From: an uncultured Methanobrevibacter sp.
GTDB taxonomy: Archaea; Methanobacteriota; Methanobacteria; Methanobacteriales; Methanobacteriaceae
Direction: 5' to 3'
Length of the DNA stretch: 64,000 bases
Assembly (NCBI GenBank): GCA_900314635.1
Contig: OMVY01000003.1
Location: 186,001-250,000, forward strand
Part shown: positions 35,914 to 46,074 of the stretch, one piece after another
How the letters are laid out: every line of letters begins with the position of its first letter
How positions within the stretch are numbered: position 1 is the stretch's first letter
Translations under genes and position numbers: made by a program
Notes under the pieces: generated by a model
What the model saw: only the letters and a program-made list of their open reading frames with translations
Database searches by the model: none
Told to the model about the DNA's origin: nothing

Positions 35914-36144
35914 ATGATAAAAACATTAAATGAACTCAAAACTGGAGAAGAAGGTACTCTGGTTTCCTATCAAGGAGGAGATGTCGAACTGAGAAGACAT
36001 TTGCTCGGTATGGGTTTTGTAAAGGGAGCAACAATAAAGCTTGAAAAAGTGGCTCCTCTCGGTGATCCCTTAGAATTGAAAGTTAAAGGATATGCGGTTT
36101 GTTTAAGAAAAGAAGAAGCTAAATTTATTAAAGTGGAAGTTTAA
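35914..36144 (+). CDS. feoA: Ferrous iron transport protein A
   Basis: Small SH3-like cytosolic partner of the FeoB iron channel. The 76 residues show the FeoA core: LNELKTGEEGTLVSYQGGDVELRRHLLGMGFVKGATIKLEKVAPLGDPLELKVKGYAVCLRKEEA. It is transcribed towards feoB1 with 110 bases between. GAGAGGTTATG is the ribosome-binding region. Only one feoA serves the two feoB genes in the window. Confidence 0.95.
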   Translation: MIKTLNELKTGEEGTLVSYQGGDVELRRHLLGMGFVKGATIKLEKVAPLGDPLELKVKGYAVCLRKEEAKFIKVEV

Positions 36145-36254
36145 TTGGCGATGCTTCCATTTTGATATTCTTCTATCAGAATTGCAGATTTTAATTTTTA
36201 ATTAAATATATGGTTTATAAAATTTTAAAAAAACATTAACTAAAAGGTAAAACT

Positions 36255-38273
36255 ATGGCGAATTTAAAAATAGGTTTAGCTGGTAACCCTAATGTAGGTA
36301 AAACCACCTTATTTAACAATTTGACTGGTTTGAACCAACATGTGGGAAATTGGCCAGGTAAAACCGTAGAAAAGGCAGAAGGGCACTATAATTATAATAA
36401 CAACCGAGTTGACGTTATCGACTTGCCTGGAAACTATGCATTAAGTGCTCATTCAATCGAAGAGATTGTATCAAGAGATTTCATTGTAGATGAAGACTCT
36501 GATGTGATTGTAAATATTATAGATGCATCCAACCTTGAAAGAAACCTTTATTTAACAGTTCAAATGATGGAGCTTGGAGCTAATTTGGTTGTTGCACTGA
36601 ACATGAACAAGTTTGCTCAGGATAAAGGGTACACAATAGATGCTAAAAAACTTTCTGACTTGTTAGGAGTGCCGGTAGTAGAAATTGAAGCTAACAGTAA
36701 AATCGGTAAGGATCAATTGTTAAAAACTATTGAAGAGGCTGCAAAAAATCCTGTTAACACAGTAAACAGATTATCTTACGGTCCTGAATTATTTGATCAT
36801 TTAAATGAGCTTCAAACTGCTATTGAAGAGGATAAGAACTTGGGTGATGTCCCATCCCGTTGGATTGCAATCAAATTGCTTGAAGATGATGAAATCATTC
36901 TTGATAGAATTGAAGACTCTTCCAAAAGAAATAATATTTTAAATACAACTGAAAAAGTGAAAAAACACTTTAAGGATATTTATAACGAAAGCAGTGAAGA
37001 AGTTATTGCAAATGCAAGATATGCATACATTGAAGGATTGCTTAAGGAAGTTTTAACCAAGCCTGCAACCGAAAAGAAAACTCTCACTGACAAAATCGAC
37101 AGTATTGTAACTAACAGACTCTTAGGATTCCCTATATTCTTAATTATAATGTACCTGATGTTCCAGATTACATTTACTGTAGCAGCTCCATTCCAGGACA
37201 TGATTGATGAAGGATTTGGAATTTTAGGTGAAATGGTGGCAGCAGCTCTTGGTGATGGAATGCTCACCTCATTTATCGTAGATGGTATCATCGGCGGAGT
37301 AGGTGGAGTATTAGTGTTCCTTCCACAAATTATACTCTTGTTCTTGATCATTAGTTTCTTGGAAGACAGTGGTTACCTTGCAAGAGCAGCTTTTGTTATG
37401 GATAAAGTAATGCACAGTTTAGTTGGCCTGCACGGTAAAGCATTCATTCCTATGATTTTAGGATTCGGATGCGGTATTCCAGGTATTATGGCAACAAGAA
37501 CCATGGAAAACGAGAAAGACAGATTAATCACCATGCTGATTGTTCCATTCATGTCTTGTACTGCAAGAATGCCTGTATACTTATTATTAGTAGGTGCTTT
37601 CTTTGCTGCAGCAGACCAGACCAATGTAATCTTCTCATTATACGTCTTAGGTATTGTTGTAGCAATTATTGTGGCATTTATTTTAAGAAAAACCTTGTTT
37701 GATGATATGGATGCTCCATTCGTAATGGAATTGCCTGATTACAAATTGCCAACCCTCAGAGGTATTTTAATGCACACTGCAGAAAAATCCTGGGGATTCG
37801 TAAGAAAAGCAGGTACCATTATCTTAGCAGCAGCAATTATTGTATGGATTTTAAGCAGTTTCCCAGCTGGAGTGGAATATGGTTCTCAAGAAAGTGCAAT
37901 CGGTATGATTGGTACTGCAGTAGCACCTGTATTCGCACCTCTTGGATTCGGCAGCTGGCAACCTGCAGTAGCATTGATCTTCGGATTAGTTGCTAAGGAG
38001 GTTGTAGTCGGAACCTTCAGTTCACTCTTCGGAGTAGCCGAGGAGGGAGCGGGAATAGCGGCGGCAATGCATGGAATCTTTACTCCGTTAACCGCTTACG
38101 TATTCATGGTATTCGTACTGTTATACATCCCTTGTTTCGCAGCGCTAGGTACTATCAAACAGGAAACCGGCGGCTGGAAATGGCCTTTAATAATGTCAGT
38201 TACTACTTTGATAACCGCTTATGTGGTTGCATTCATTGTTTACATGGTAGGTCTGGCACTAGGTTTCGGATAA
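36255..38273 (+). CDS. feoB1: Ferrous iron transport protein B, copy 1
   Basis: GTP-gated Fe(II) importer of the cytoplasmic membrane, 672 residues. The N-terminal G domain carries G1 [14 protein letters not shown] (about 9-22), G3 DLPGNYAL and G4 NMNK, followed by the helical GDI region. The C-terminal half has two gate domains ([34 protein letters not shown] and the second around VGTFSSLFG) and ten or so membrane helices. It is highly similar over its whole length to the second copy at 39.7 kb, clearly by duplication; this copy is linked to feoA. Confidence 0.97.
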   Translation: MANLKIGLAGNPNVGKTTLFNNLTGLNQHVGNWPGKTVEKAEGHYNYNNNRVDVIDLPGNYALSAHSIEEIVSRDFIVDEDSDVIVNIIDASNLERNLYLTVQMMELGANLVVALNMNKFAQDKGYTIDAKKLSDLLGVPVVEIEANSKIGKDQLLKTIEEAAKNPVNTVNRLSYGPELFDHLNELQTAIEEDKNLGDVPSRWIAIKLLEDDEIILDRIEDSSKRNNILNTTEKVKKHFKDIYNESSEEVIANARYAYIEGLLKEVLTKPATEKKTLTDKIDSIVTNRLLGFPIFLIIMYLMFQITFTVAAPFQDMIDEGFGILGEMVAAALGDGMLTSFIVDGIIGGVGGVLVFLPQIILLFLIISFLEDSGYLARAAFVMDKVMHSLVGLHGKAFIPMILGFGCGIPGIMATRTMENEKDRLITMLIVPFMSCTARMPVYLLLVGAFFAAADQTNVIFSLYVLGIVVAIIVAFILRKTLFDDMDAPFVMELPDYKLPTLRGILMHTAEKSWGFVRKAGTIILAAAIIVWILSSFPAGVEYGSQESAIGMIGTAVAPVFAPLGFGSWQPAVALIFGLVAKEVVVGTFSSLFGVAEEGAGIAAAMHGIFTPLTAYVFMVFVLLYIPCFAALGTIKQETGGWKWPLIMSVTTLITAYVVAFIVYMVGLALGFG

Positions 38274-38556
38274 TCTAAATTAAACTGGAATTTGGTTATT
38301 AACCAAATTCTTTTTCTTTATTTTTTCATTTTGTTTTTGCTTTAAAATATTTTAAAATTTATTTTAATTTATGTGATATTTTTGAATCTCTATTTTTCAT
38401 GTTTTAATTGATTATGGAAAATACCGGATTTTTTATTGAGTGTTCGTTTGTATTTCTTTGTTTTTGATTTTTGATTTGGAAGTTTGATTTATTAGTTTAT
38501 TTTAGTCTGATTTGGAACTTTATTTGATCATATTTATTTTTATTTAGAGGAGTTTT

Positions 38557-38898
38557 ATGTTGATAGATACTGTAAAATCATTAGCATTCTTTATCATAGC
38601 TGGTTTCTTTGAAATCGGAGGAGGATATATGGTCTGGTTATGGCTTCGTGAAGGCAAGGGCTTTGAGTTTGCAATTCTAGGTGCCATAATGCTGATTCTT
38701 TATGGTATTATTCCAACATTCCAGCCTGCTACATTTGGAAGGACATATGCGGCCTATGGAGGAATATTCATTGCATTGTCTGTTCTGTGGGGCTGGAAGA
38801 TTGACAATGTTGTTCCTGATCAATTTGATATAATTGGTGCATGCATAGCGCTTGTAGGTGTGTTTATCATAATGTACTGGCCGAGAGCTATAGCTTGA
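38557..38898 (+). CDS. YnfA/UPF0060 family membrane protein
   Basis: Four-helix small membrane protein (113 residues) of the UPF0060/YnfA family, with the conserved AGFFEIGGGYMVWLWLREGK near the N-terminus, YAAYGGIFIALSVLWGW in the middle and PDQFDIIGACIALVGVFIIMYWPR at the end. The family is distantly related to small multidrug resistance transporters, but its natural substrate is not established. It lies between the two feoB genes; AGAGGAG precedes the ATG. It may be a bystander or help with metal export. Confidence 0.88.
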   Translation: MLIDTVKSLAFFIIAGFFEIGGGYMVWLWLREGKGFEFAILGAIMLILYGIIPTFQPATFGRTYAAYGGIFIALSVLWGWKIDNVVPDQFDIIGACIALVGVFIIMYWPRAIA

Positions 38899-39038
38899 AA
38901 TCATGATTTTTTTATTGAGTGATAACAAATTATAAATATCTTTAAAAAAATTAAAATAAATTATTCAAGATAATATTTTATGCAAAACAAACTATTATAT
39001 TTTTAAAACAATTTGGCAGAAAAAAGAAGGTGAACTAT

Positions 39039-39239
39039 ATGCAATGTAGAATGTGCGGATATGAATTCGATGAAACAAGAGTTGGGGGATGTGCAGGTTG
39101 TGGAAACTGTGCAGATGGCAAGAAAGCCCATTGTCCAAATTGTGGATATGGAAATCCCATTGTATATGAGGAACGAGATTTCGAATTCATTGAAAAACTG
39201 AAAGTCAAATTAGGCTTGAAATCTGAGAATGGTGCATAA
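39039..39239 (+). CDS. Small cysteine-rich metal-binding protein next to feoB
   Basis: A 66-residue rubredoxin-like protein with eight cysteines: CRMCG (3-7), CAGCGNC (18-24) and CPNCGYGNP (32-40). The first and last pairs can form a rubredoxin or zinc knuckle; GCAGCGNC is an additional cluster. The tail EKLKVKLGLKSENG is basic. AAGGTGA precedes the ATG at 39039 (a GTG at 39030 is in frame but overlaps that site). Its place between feoB1 and feoB2 suggests a role in iron handling similar to small FeoC-like or Fe-S sensing proteins; this is inferred from linkage only. Confidence 0.75.
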   Translation: MQCRMCGYEFDETRVGGCAGCGNCADGKKAHCPNCGYGNPIVYEERDFEFIEKLKVKLGLKSENGA

Positions 39240-39511
39240 TTCTTAGATTTTAATTATTTTTCTATTAGATAGTCGTTTTATAACTGTTTTTTTCTATTAT
39301 ATGGTCGTTTTTTAACTTTTTTTCTATTTTTTAACTGTTTTTTGGTTTTTTATAGTATTTTTTTTACTTTGTGTTTTTTATTTATATGAGGGTATTATCT
39401 TTTTTTCGTTGCTGTTTTTTGTTTTTATTTTTGAAAATTTTTTTATTGGCTATTTCTTTTCCAATTAGCTAAATTATTAGTTTTTCATGCTTTTTCATGA
39501 TTATCAAAAAT

Positions 39512-39577
39512 ATTTGGCTAACCTAAACTTTAAATATCATATATATTAAAAGTAATACTATATTTGGGTAGACGTAA
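39512..39577 (+). promoter_or_regulatory. Degenerate iron-box promoter of feoB2
   Basis: ATTTGG-CTAA-CCTAAA (39512-39527), then a TATA-like CATATATATTA (about 39538-39548), and a second weak copy ATTTGGGTAGACGTAA (39562-39577) at the expected start: the same plan as the other iron promoters with poorer boxes. A GTAATAC heptamer like those before the nik genes is at 39552. The remaining part of the gap (39240-39511) holds repeated T-tracts (TTTCTATTATATGGTCG units at about 39258-39310) and no gene. Confidence 0.55.
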
Positions 39578-39690
39578 CGGATTATGGATTTTTGTGGTTT
39601 TTTTTAATCAAAATTTTAATCAAATGTCTATTTTTTCTTTCATTTAGTTTTAAATTAAACTGATGATAAAATTTATTTTGGAAAGGTATT

Positions 39691-41709
39691 ATGGCAGATT
39701 TGAAAATAGGTTTTGCAGGCAATCCCAATGTGGGAAAAACCACTCTCTTCAATCAGCTGACTGGTATGAATCAGCATGTGGGAAACTGGCCTGGCAAAAC
39801 AGTTGAAAAGGCGGAGGGGCACTACGATTTTAATGGCAGGCGAGTTAATGTGGTTGATTTGCCTGGAAATTATGCATTAAGTGCTCATTCAATAGAAGAA
39901 ATAGTATCAAGGGACTTTATTGTAGATGAAGACTCAGATGTTATTGTAAATGTTGTAGATGCTTCTAATTTGGAAAGGAACTTGTATTTGACTGTTCAAA
40001 TGATGGAGCTTGGAGCTAATTTGGTTCTTGCTTCAAATATGAATAAATTCGCCCAGAGAAAAGGTTATGAAATCAAATACGATGTCTTGTCTGAATTGCT
40101 TGGAGTACCTGTTATTGAAATAGAAGCCAATTCTAATATCGGCATAAACAGATTGCTTGAAACTATTGAATATGCTGCAGAACATCCTGTTGATACAGTT
40201 GAAAGGCTGGTTTATGGTCCCGAGCTATTCGAGCATTTAACTGAACTTCAAGAGGTCATAGATGAAGATAAAAATATGAGCAAAGCTCCATCACGCTGGA
40301 TTGCAATCAAACTGCTTGAAAACGATGAAATAGTTCTTGACATGGTGGAAAACTCACCCAAAAGAAACAGGATCCTGAAAACAACTGATGATGTCAGAAG
40401 CCATTTGGAATCCATTTACGGCGAAAGCTGTGAAGAGATCATTGCAAATGCAAGGTATGCGTTTATCGATGGTTTGCTCAAGGAAGTTCTATTCAAGCCC
40501 CAAGTGGAAAAGGAAACTATTACTGATAAAATTGACAATATCGTGACCAACAGGATTTTCGGCCTTCCAATATTTTTACTAATCATGTTTCTAACCTTTG
40601 AGATAACATTCGTGGTTGGAGCTCCATTCCAGGATTTAATTGGAGAAGGATTCAATCTTCTGGGGGAGTGGATTATTTCGATTCTCGGACATTCAATGCT
40701 CTCATCATTTTTAGTTGACGGCGTAATCGGCGGAGTTGGAGGAGTGCTTGTTTTCGTTCCTCAAATCGCCATTCTGTTCTTCATTATAAGCTTCCTTGAA
40801 GACAGCGGATATCTGGCCAGAGCGGCTTTTGTAATGGACTGGGTAATGCACAAGCTTGTTGGACTGCATGGAAAGGCCTTCATCCCAATGATTCTCGGAT
40901 TTGGATGCGGTGTTCCGGGCATTATGGCAACAAGGACAATGGAGCATGAAAAGGATAGGATTATAACAATGTTCCTTATTCCATTCATGTCATGTTCTGC
41001 AAGATATCCCGTCTATCTGCTCCTTGTAGGTGCTTTCTTTGTCAAATCCTTGCAGGGCATAGTGATATTTTCATTGTACATGATAGGAATAATAGTGGCC
41101 ATCATCGTCGCATACATGCTTAAGAAGACATTGTTCAAGGATTTATCCGCTCCTTTTGTAATGGAACTGCCTGATTACAAAATGCCTACTGCAAAAGGCA
41201 TTCTCATGCATACCTGGGAGAAATCTTATGGGTTTGTCAGGAAGGCAGGTACGATTATTCTTGCCGCAGCTGTAGTAATCTGGATTTTAAGCAGCTTCCC
41301 TGCAGGAGTCACCTACGGATCACAGGAAAGTTTCATAGGCATGATAGGAACCGCAATCGCTCCGATATTTGCTCCTCTTGGATTTGGCAGTTGGCAGGCT
41401 TCTGTTTCCATACTATTCGGTCTGGTTGCAAAGGAGGTTGTCGTATCCACATTCAGTTCATTATTCGGAGTGGCTGAAGGAAGCTTTGCCATGATGAATG
41501 CAATGCATGGGGTTTTCACACCGCTTTCAGCATATTCATTCATGGTGTTCGTGCTGCTTTATGTTCCTTGCTTTGCAACCCTTGCAACTGTAAAGCAGGA
41601 AACCGGAGGTTGGAAATGGCCAATGGTCATGACAGCAGTTACAATTATCACTGCATTCATAGTTTCATTTGCAGTTTACAATATAGGATTATTACTTGGA
41701 TTTGCTTGA
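39691..41709 (+). CDS. feoB2: Ferrous iron transport protein B, copy 2
   Basis: Second 672-residue FeoB with the same motifs as copy 1 ([29 protein letters not shown], and gate segments). The G domain and membrane gates are nearly identical between copies; differences concentrate in the helical linker (about 150-270) and some membrane helices ([22 protein letters not shown]). It has no adjacent feoA of its own and only weak iron boxes, so expression may differ from copy 1. Confidence 0.97.
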   Translation: MADLKIGFAGNPNVGKTTLFNQLTGMNQHVGNWPGKTVEKAEGHYDFNGRRVNVVDLPGNYALSAHSIEEIVSRDFIVDEDSDVIVNVVDASNLERNLYLTVQMMELGANLVLASNMNKFAQRKGYEIKYDVLSELLGVPVIEIEANSNIGINRLLETIEYAAEHPVDTVERLVYGPELFEHLTELQEVIDEDKNMSKAPSRWIAIKLLENDEIVLDMVENSPKRNRILKTTDDVRSHLESIYGESCEEIIANARYAFIDGLLKEVLFKPQVEKETITDKIDNIVTNRIFGLPIFLLIMFLTFEITFVVGAPFQDLIGEGFNLLGEWIISILGHSMLSSFLVDGVIGGVGGVLVFVPQIAILFFIISFLEDSGYLARAAFVMDWVMHKLVGLHGKAFIPMILGFGCGVPGIMATRTMEHEKDRIITMFLIPFMSCSARYPVYLLLVGAFFVKSLQGIVIFSLYMIGIIVAIIVAYMLKKTLFKDLSAPFVMELPDYKMPTAKGILMHTWEKSYGFVRKAGTIILAAAVVIWILSSFPAGVTYGSQESFIGMIGTAIAPIFAPLGFGSWQASVSILFGLVAKEVVVSTFSSLFGVAEGSFAMMNAMHGVFTPLSAYSFMVFVLLYVPCFATLATVKQETGGWKWPMVMTAVTIITAFIVSFAVYNIGLLLGFA

Positions 41710-41914
41710 TTTTTTGCAAATCTTCTTTTTTTATTTAAAAGTAGTTTTTTTTAAAATTTTCATTTTTTATTAAAAATAGTTTTTTAATCTTCTTTTTATT
41801 TAAATAGACATTGATAAATGTTTTTTAAAAATCTTGTATAAAAAAAATAAATTTATAGAAATATTGCCGATAATTTTTTAGTTTGTTTAAAGCAGATAAA
41901 ATAAGATTTAATGG

Positions 41915-42424
41915 TTAATCGAAACCATAAATCTTTGATAAAATTCTATTGTGCAGTTTTTTGGATTCAAAATCCAACTTTATCTTTTCTGCTTTTTCAA
42001 TGGCCTTTTCTGCTTCTTCCTTTTCCAATCTGGCATCATGTATTTCAGATTTCAATATCCATGTTGGAAAATAAGCATTATTTTCTTTTATAGATTTATT
42101 GCAGTATTTCAAGGCTTTTTCATAGTCCTTTTCAGTCTTTAAGATTTCAGCTTTTTCATTCAAAGCAAGTATGCATTTTTCATCCTTGCTTAAAACCTTA
42201 TCGCAGAGTGAATGTGCCTTGTCAAAGTTTCCCCTTTTCAAATAATAATCGCCTATGAAAACATAGATATCCTTCCAAAACATCAGAAAAATTATTCCAA
42301 GCAATGCCAGGGATACAATTACCAGCATCCAGTCATTAATGATTGCTGAGAACACTGCCATGACGGTTAAGAGCACTGCAATGACTGAATCATACCATTT
42401 CCAATTTAAATCTTGCTTAGTCAT
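41915..42424 (-). CDS. Membrane-anchored TPR-like protein
   Basis: Protein of 169 residues with two adjacent N-terminal membrane helices (about 12-55) and a cytosolic C-terminal part built from two or three TPR-like helical hairpins (GNFDKAHSLCDKVLSKDEKCILALNEKAEI, KDYEKALKYCNKSIKENNAYFPTWILKSEI). Such repeats bind other proteins; the partner is unknown. GTGA lies five bases before the ATG at 42424. It is convergent with feoB2. Confidence 0.75.
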   Translation of the reverse strand: MTKQDLNWKWYDSVIAVLLTVMAVFSAIINDWMLVIVSLALLGIIFLMFWKDIYVFIGDYYLKRGNFDKAHSLCDKVLSKDEKCILALNEKAEILKTEKDYEKALKYCNKSIKENNAYFPTWILKSEIHDARLEKEEAEKAIEKAEKIKLDFESKKLHNRILSKIYGFD

Positions 42425-42590
42425 AAAATCACAGGATTAACATTATATTTATAAAATAGTTTAAACTTTGTTTAACAAATGAAAAATTTATGTTTTTCTT
42501 TTTCTCTTATGAAATAGTTTAAACCTTGTTAAACAAATGAAATTTATGCTTTCTTATCTTTTGAAATATCTGGGATAAATATGGCAATAG

Positions 42591-42845
42591 CTATTTCATT
42601 GAGTTATAAAAATCCCTCAGAGTGTCTTTATCATGGGGGGATAGATCATGCCAGCGAATATTCTGTATGGCTCCTTCTAATGCCATTAGCCTATTTAAGC
42701 ATGCACTTTCATCTATTTCTCTAATTTTCAGCCATGCTTCCTGACTGCCGATGTCGTTCAATTCATCAACGGTATTTATTCCAACCTCGTTCAATTGATT
42801 TTCCAATACCTTGCCGATATTTGGCAGTTTTGAAAGTTCTCCCAT
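42591..42845 (-). CDS. TfoX C-terminal-domain protein (helix-hairpin-helix)
   Basis: An 84-residue protein matching the stand-alone TfoX C-terminal domain: LSKLPNIGKVLENQLNEVGINTVDELNDIGSQEAWLKIREIDESACLNRLMALEGAIQNIRWHDLS. The start GIGKVLE-type helix-hairpin-helix suggests DNA contact. TfoX is tied to competence in some bacteria, but the isolated domain in archaea has no known function. GTGATT places the start at ATG 42845; the frame itself opens nine bases earlier. Confidence 0.85.
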   Translation of the reverse strand: MGELSKLPNIGKVLENQLNEVGINTVDELNDIGSQEAWLKIREIDESACLNRLMALEGAIQNIRWHDLSPHDKDTLRDFYNSMK

Positions 42846-43451
42846 TTCAATCACTTTTTAGCATAAAATCATTGTTTTACAAAAAATAATCATTTTCAAA
42901 TTTTTTATCATGATTGTTTTTTTTAGAAATTTATATTTATACATTGTAAATTTAATTATATAAATACCTTCTTTTTTTTTAAAAAAAATCTATAAATTTC
43001 ATCTTTAAATCTTTTTTTATGAACTTCATTAATTATTAAATAATCTCTAGTTTATAAATATTGTTTAATATTAAAAAATAATTCCTTTTAAGAAAAATTA
43101 TTACTTTTTGACACATAGGATTAAGTTTAGTAATAATATTCTTTGTTTTTCAATATTTTTTTATAAATTTTATTACCATTATTGGAAAATTATTAAATTT
43201 TTTATTAATTTTTATCTTTTTGCATATTCTTTTATGATAATTTTATGACAATTTTGATTTTTTCATATTTACGAATTTATTAATTCAAATACACTTGATT
43301 TTTCTTTTTTATTTATTTCTATTGTTCTGAATGTGTTAAATTTGATTTTTTTAATAGACTATCATTTAATTAATAAAAAATTGTTTTTTATTATTAATTT
43401 GATAATTTTAATGGATTTTTGCTTTTTGTTTATCTTGGATTTTTGTAAAAT
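42846..43451. other. AT-rich gap without recognisable gene
   Basis: Over 600 bases of very AT-rich DNA. A reading frame opens at 43333 but its composition (almost only Phe, Ile, Leu, Asn, Lys, Tyr) reflects base bias and it has no ribosome-binding site. Nothing else is supported before the GTATTAC boxes. Confidence 0.5.
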
Positions 43452-43553
43452 GTATTACTTTTTTGGCTTATTTTTTAAAAAAGTAATACAAAATTGCTTG
43501 GTTTATAATTTAAAGTATTACAATTTCTTTAATTTTAATTTTAAAGGTAATAC
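43452..43553 (+). promoter_or_regulatory. NikR-like inverted repeats before the nickel/cobalt importer
   Basis: Two pairs of GTATTAC ... GTAATAC: pair one at 43452-43458 and 43483-43489, extended to perfect 13-bp arms through T/A runs; pair two at 43515-43521 and 43547-43553, right before the TATA box TTTATAAA (43564-43571). A third GTAATAC sits alone at 43829. The palindromic heptamers resemble operators of the nickel regulator NikR, although the spacing is wider than in the bacterial examples I know. Confidence 0.65.
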
Positions 43554-43593
43554 TTTCGTAAAGTTTATAAATAGGACATAGAAATTATTAAAC

Positions 43594-43913
43594 ATTAAAC
43601 TTATTGATTATTTTCATAAGTTTAATTATAAAAATTAGAGACTTTGTACAATATATGATCAAATTTGGTTTTTATAATTAAATTTTAAGATAAACTATTC
43701 ATGGGTTAGGCATAATCCAATGTCTTCTTATGTTTAATTTTTTGTATTGTCTCATCCTAATTTTTAAATCTACAAAAAATATTTTTTATTTTAATTTTTT
43801 ATGGGAATTGATAGTTTAGATTTTAAAAGTAATACTAAATTATCTTTTTTTATTAAAAATTTTCATTAAATAAAACAGTATTAAATAATATCTTAATTTG
43901 AGGAGGAAAAATA
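43594..43913 (+). promoter_or_regulatory. Long structured 5' leader of the nik/cbi operon
   Basis: The TATA at 43564 would start RNA near 43594, exactly at a perfect 11-bp hairpin ATTAAACTTAT/ATAAGTTTAAT (43594-43626). Immediately after it a long-range stem forms between 43630-43642 (AAAAATTAG, AGAC) and 43749-43765 (GTCT, CTAATTTTT), enclosing about 105 nt. No ORF and no recognisable cobalamin riboswitch is seen. It may be a new regulatory leader or a separate small RNA. Confidence 0.5.
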
Positions 43914-44543
43914 ATGCACATACCTGATGGTTTCATACCACTTGGACAATGCGCAATCTATTATGTAATTTTAATTATCGCATTGTACTTTTCTATTAAA
44001 TGGGCTAAAAACAATCTTGATGAAAAACGTATCCCATTAATGGCTGTACTCGCTGCAGGTATCTTTGCTATTATGTCCATGAACATGCCAATTCCATTTG
44101 GTACCAGTGGACATATGGTTGGAGGAACCTTAGTGACTTTAGTATTTATGGCTCCAGAAGCTGCAGTATTAGTCTTTACTGTTGTTTTACTTATTCAAGC
44201 ATTATTCTTCGGTGATGGAGGAATCACTGCTTTAGGAGCAAATGTATTCAACATGGCAATTGTTGGAGGATTTGTTGGTCTTTTCACCTTCAAGGGATTA
44301 AAAGGAATAATTGGAAAATACCCATCAATCTTCATTGCAGCATGGCTTGCAACCTTTATTGCAGCTGAAGTTGCAGCAATTGAAATGTTTGTAGCTGGAA
44401 CATTCCCACTTGACATAGGTCTTGCATCTATGGGAATCTATCATGCATTTATTGGTGTAATTGAAGGAGTATTAACTGTAATTGTTATTTATGCTCTTGA
44501 AAAATTCAGACCTGATTTATTAGCATGGAACAATGAGGGATAA
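43914..44543 (+). CDS. nikM: ECF-type nickel/cobalt importer, substrate-binding membrane component
   Basis: CbiM/NikM family S-component that binds Ni(II) or Co(II) through its extreme N-terminus. The 209 residues start MHIPDGFIP, whose Met-His-x-x-His-like first residues coordinate metal in this family, and continue with several membrane helices including [32 protein letters not shown] precedes the ATG at 43914. It overlaps in operon layout with the PDGLE protein two bases downstream. Nickel is favoured over cobalt because of the PDGLE partner and NikR-like boxes, but both ions are possible. Confidence 0.85.
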   Translation: MHIPDGFIPLGQCAIYYVILIIALYFSIKWAKNNLDEKRIPLMAVLAAGIFAIMSMNMPIPFGTSGHMVGGTLVTLVFMAPEAAVLVFTVVLLIQALFFGDGGITALGANVFNMAIVGGFVGLFTFKGLKGIIGKYPSIFIAAWLATFIAAEVAAIEMFVAGTFPLDIGLASMGIYHAFIGVIEGVLTVIVIYALEKFRPDLLAWNNEG

Positions 44544-44545
44544 AC

Positions 44546-44836
44546 ATGGAACTTAGTAATCAAAATAAAATGCTTATTGTAGTCGGAATTATATTCTGTA
44601 TTGCATTAGCTGTACTCTCACCTTATATTGCATCTGGAGATCCTGACGGATTGGAAAAATCTGCAGAAGACTCCAGCGTAGCTGAAGATGTAGAATCTCC
44701 AGTACTGGAAGCACCTTTCCCTGACTATACATATGAACCTCTTGACAAACTCGGCGAAATCGCTGTTTTATTCCTGGGAGGTATTATTACTTTAGTTGTA
44801 GGTTTAGGTGTTGGATATGTACTGAAAAAAGATTAA
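44546..44836 (+). CDS. nikN: PDGLE-domain protein (NikN component)
   Basis: Small bitopic subunit (96 residues) of the ECF metal importer. Two membrane helices (about 8-27 and 70-92) flank an extracytosolic loop that carries the family signature DPDGLEKSAED (about 32-42). PDGLE proteins replace or accompany CbiN and assist metal loading of the M component. It starts two bases after nikM. Confidence 0.87.
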   Translation: MELSNQNKMLIVVGIIFCIALAVLSPYIASGDPDGLEKSAEDSSVAEDVESPVLEAPFPDYTYEPLDKLGEIAVLFLGGIITLVVGLGVGYVLKKD

Positions 44837-45134
44837 ACATATCAATTAATTAGTTAGTTATTTTTTAACTAACTAATTTTTTTTTAATTTAAGTAGAATC
44901 ATTAATTATTTCAAGATTTATTTTGGAATAATTAATTATTTTATGATGCTTTTTTTTACAATAAGAATTGTAGTTGATGGCATTTTAATAGAGAATTATT
45001 AATTATATATTTAAATATTTTAATGTAATATCTATTATTGGATATGAGGGATTAGGTTAATGGATTGCCATTAATAAGTCATTCATATTAATTAGATTTT
45101 TTATTATTGATTTCAATTATTTTCGAGGAATGCG

Positions 45135-45980
45135 ATGGCAATTGAAGAAGTTATGGATTTGGATACAATATCTGCTCAGCATAGTGTCATACATGATCTG
45201 GAAGGCAGAGTAAAACTTATAGTAGCATTGGCAATTATTGTTTTCTGCGTATTCTCTGATAGATTGATTGTTCCGGTTGTTTTAGAGATTTTCCTTTTGA
45301 TTTGCATGTATGTTGCGAAACTGCCTTTTAAACAAAGCTTTAAAAGAATCGCACTGCTATTGCCATTCGGCGGATTGATTATCATATTCCAGCCTTTCAT
45401 TCACTCAGGAAATGTTATTTGGACCTGGTCCTTCCTGCAGGTTACTGATTTGGGTTTGAATTGGACCATACTGCTCTTTTCAAGATTGGTGGTATCTCTA
45501 ACCACAATTGTCTATCTTTCTTCAACCAGTCCAATGCAGGAAGTTGTACAGTCTTTTAGAAAACTGGGAATGCCAAGGGACTTGTCTATGATTTTGAGTA
45601 TCATGGTGCGTTTTCTCTTCATTTTTTATGATGAGTTGAAGATCATTCGCGAATCTCAAAAGTCCAGGAATTTCGATATTTACAATAAATCAATACCTTA
45701 TCAATGGAGATTGAAACAGGCAGGATATACCGTTGCCATGATGTTTTTAAATGCTTATGAAAAGGGTGAGGATGTCTACCTGAGCATGGTAAGCAGATGT
45801 TTTTCCGACAAGTCAGAGCTCTATAATTCTAAAATTTCCTTAGGCCGAAACGAATATGTCTATGCAGCTATTGTTGTTATACTTATTGTTGCTCTTCAGC
45901 TTTCTGTAATCTTTCTTGCAGGTCATCTGGGATATTTTGGCATATCCTTGTCCTTGCAGAATGGCCAAGTCGGCCTATGA
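45135..45980 (+). CDS. nikQ: ECF importer transmembrane component (CbiQ/NikQ)
   Basis: T component of the ECF transporter, linking the metal-binding subunit to the ATPase. The 281 residues have about five or six membrane helices and the two characteristic coupling helices: the first ends QSFRKLGMPRDLSMIL and the second holds ARG-type pattern SRCFSD after NAYEKGEDVYLSM. GAGG lies upstream of the ATG. It follows nikN after 298 bases; the gap has T-tracts and AT-rich DNA, so a second promoter is possible. Confidence 0.88.
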   Translation: MAIEEVMDLDTISAQHSVIHDLEGRVKLIVALAIIVFCVFSDRLIVPVVLEIFLLICMYVAKLPFKQSFKRIALLLPFGGLIIIFQPFIHSGNVIWTWSFLQVTDLGLNWTILLFSRLVVSLTTIVYLSSTSPMQEVVQSFRKLGMPRDLSMILSIMVRFLFIFYDELKIIRESQKSRNFDIYNKSIPYQWRLKQAGYTVAMMFLNAYEKGEDVYLSMVSRCFSDKSELYNSKISLGRNEYVYAAIVVILIVALQLSVIFLAGHLGYFGISLSLQNGQVGL

Positions 45981-46074
45981 ATAGGAAATTGTTTTAAAAA
46001 AGAAGTTAATTGTTTTATTTATTTAGTCATGAAATTATGATTGGAAATGTGATTACTATTAAAGGATGAAAATT

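Noticed and set aside
43333-43581. 82-codon reading frame in the gap before the nik promoter
   Set aside because: Composition is only that of AT-rich DNA, there is no ribosome-binding site, and it overlaps the NikR-like palindromes.
43594-43913. Cobalamin riboswitch before the CbiM-type importer
   Set aside because: I could not find the conserved B12-box type sequence or the expected multi-helix core; the visible pairing is a different one.
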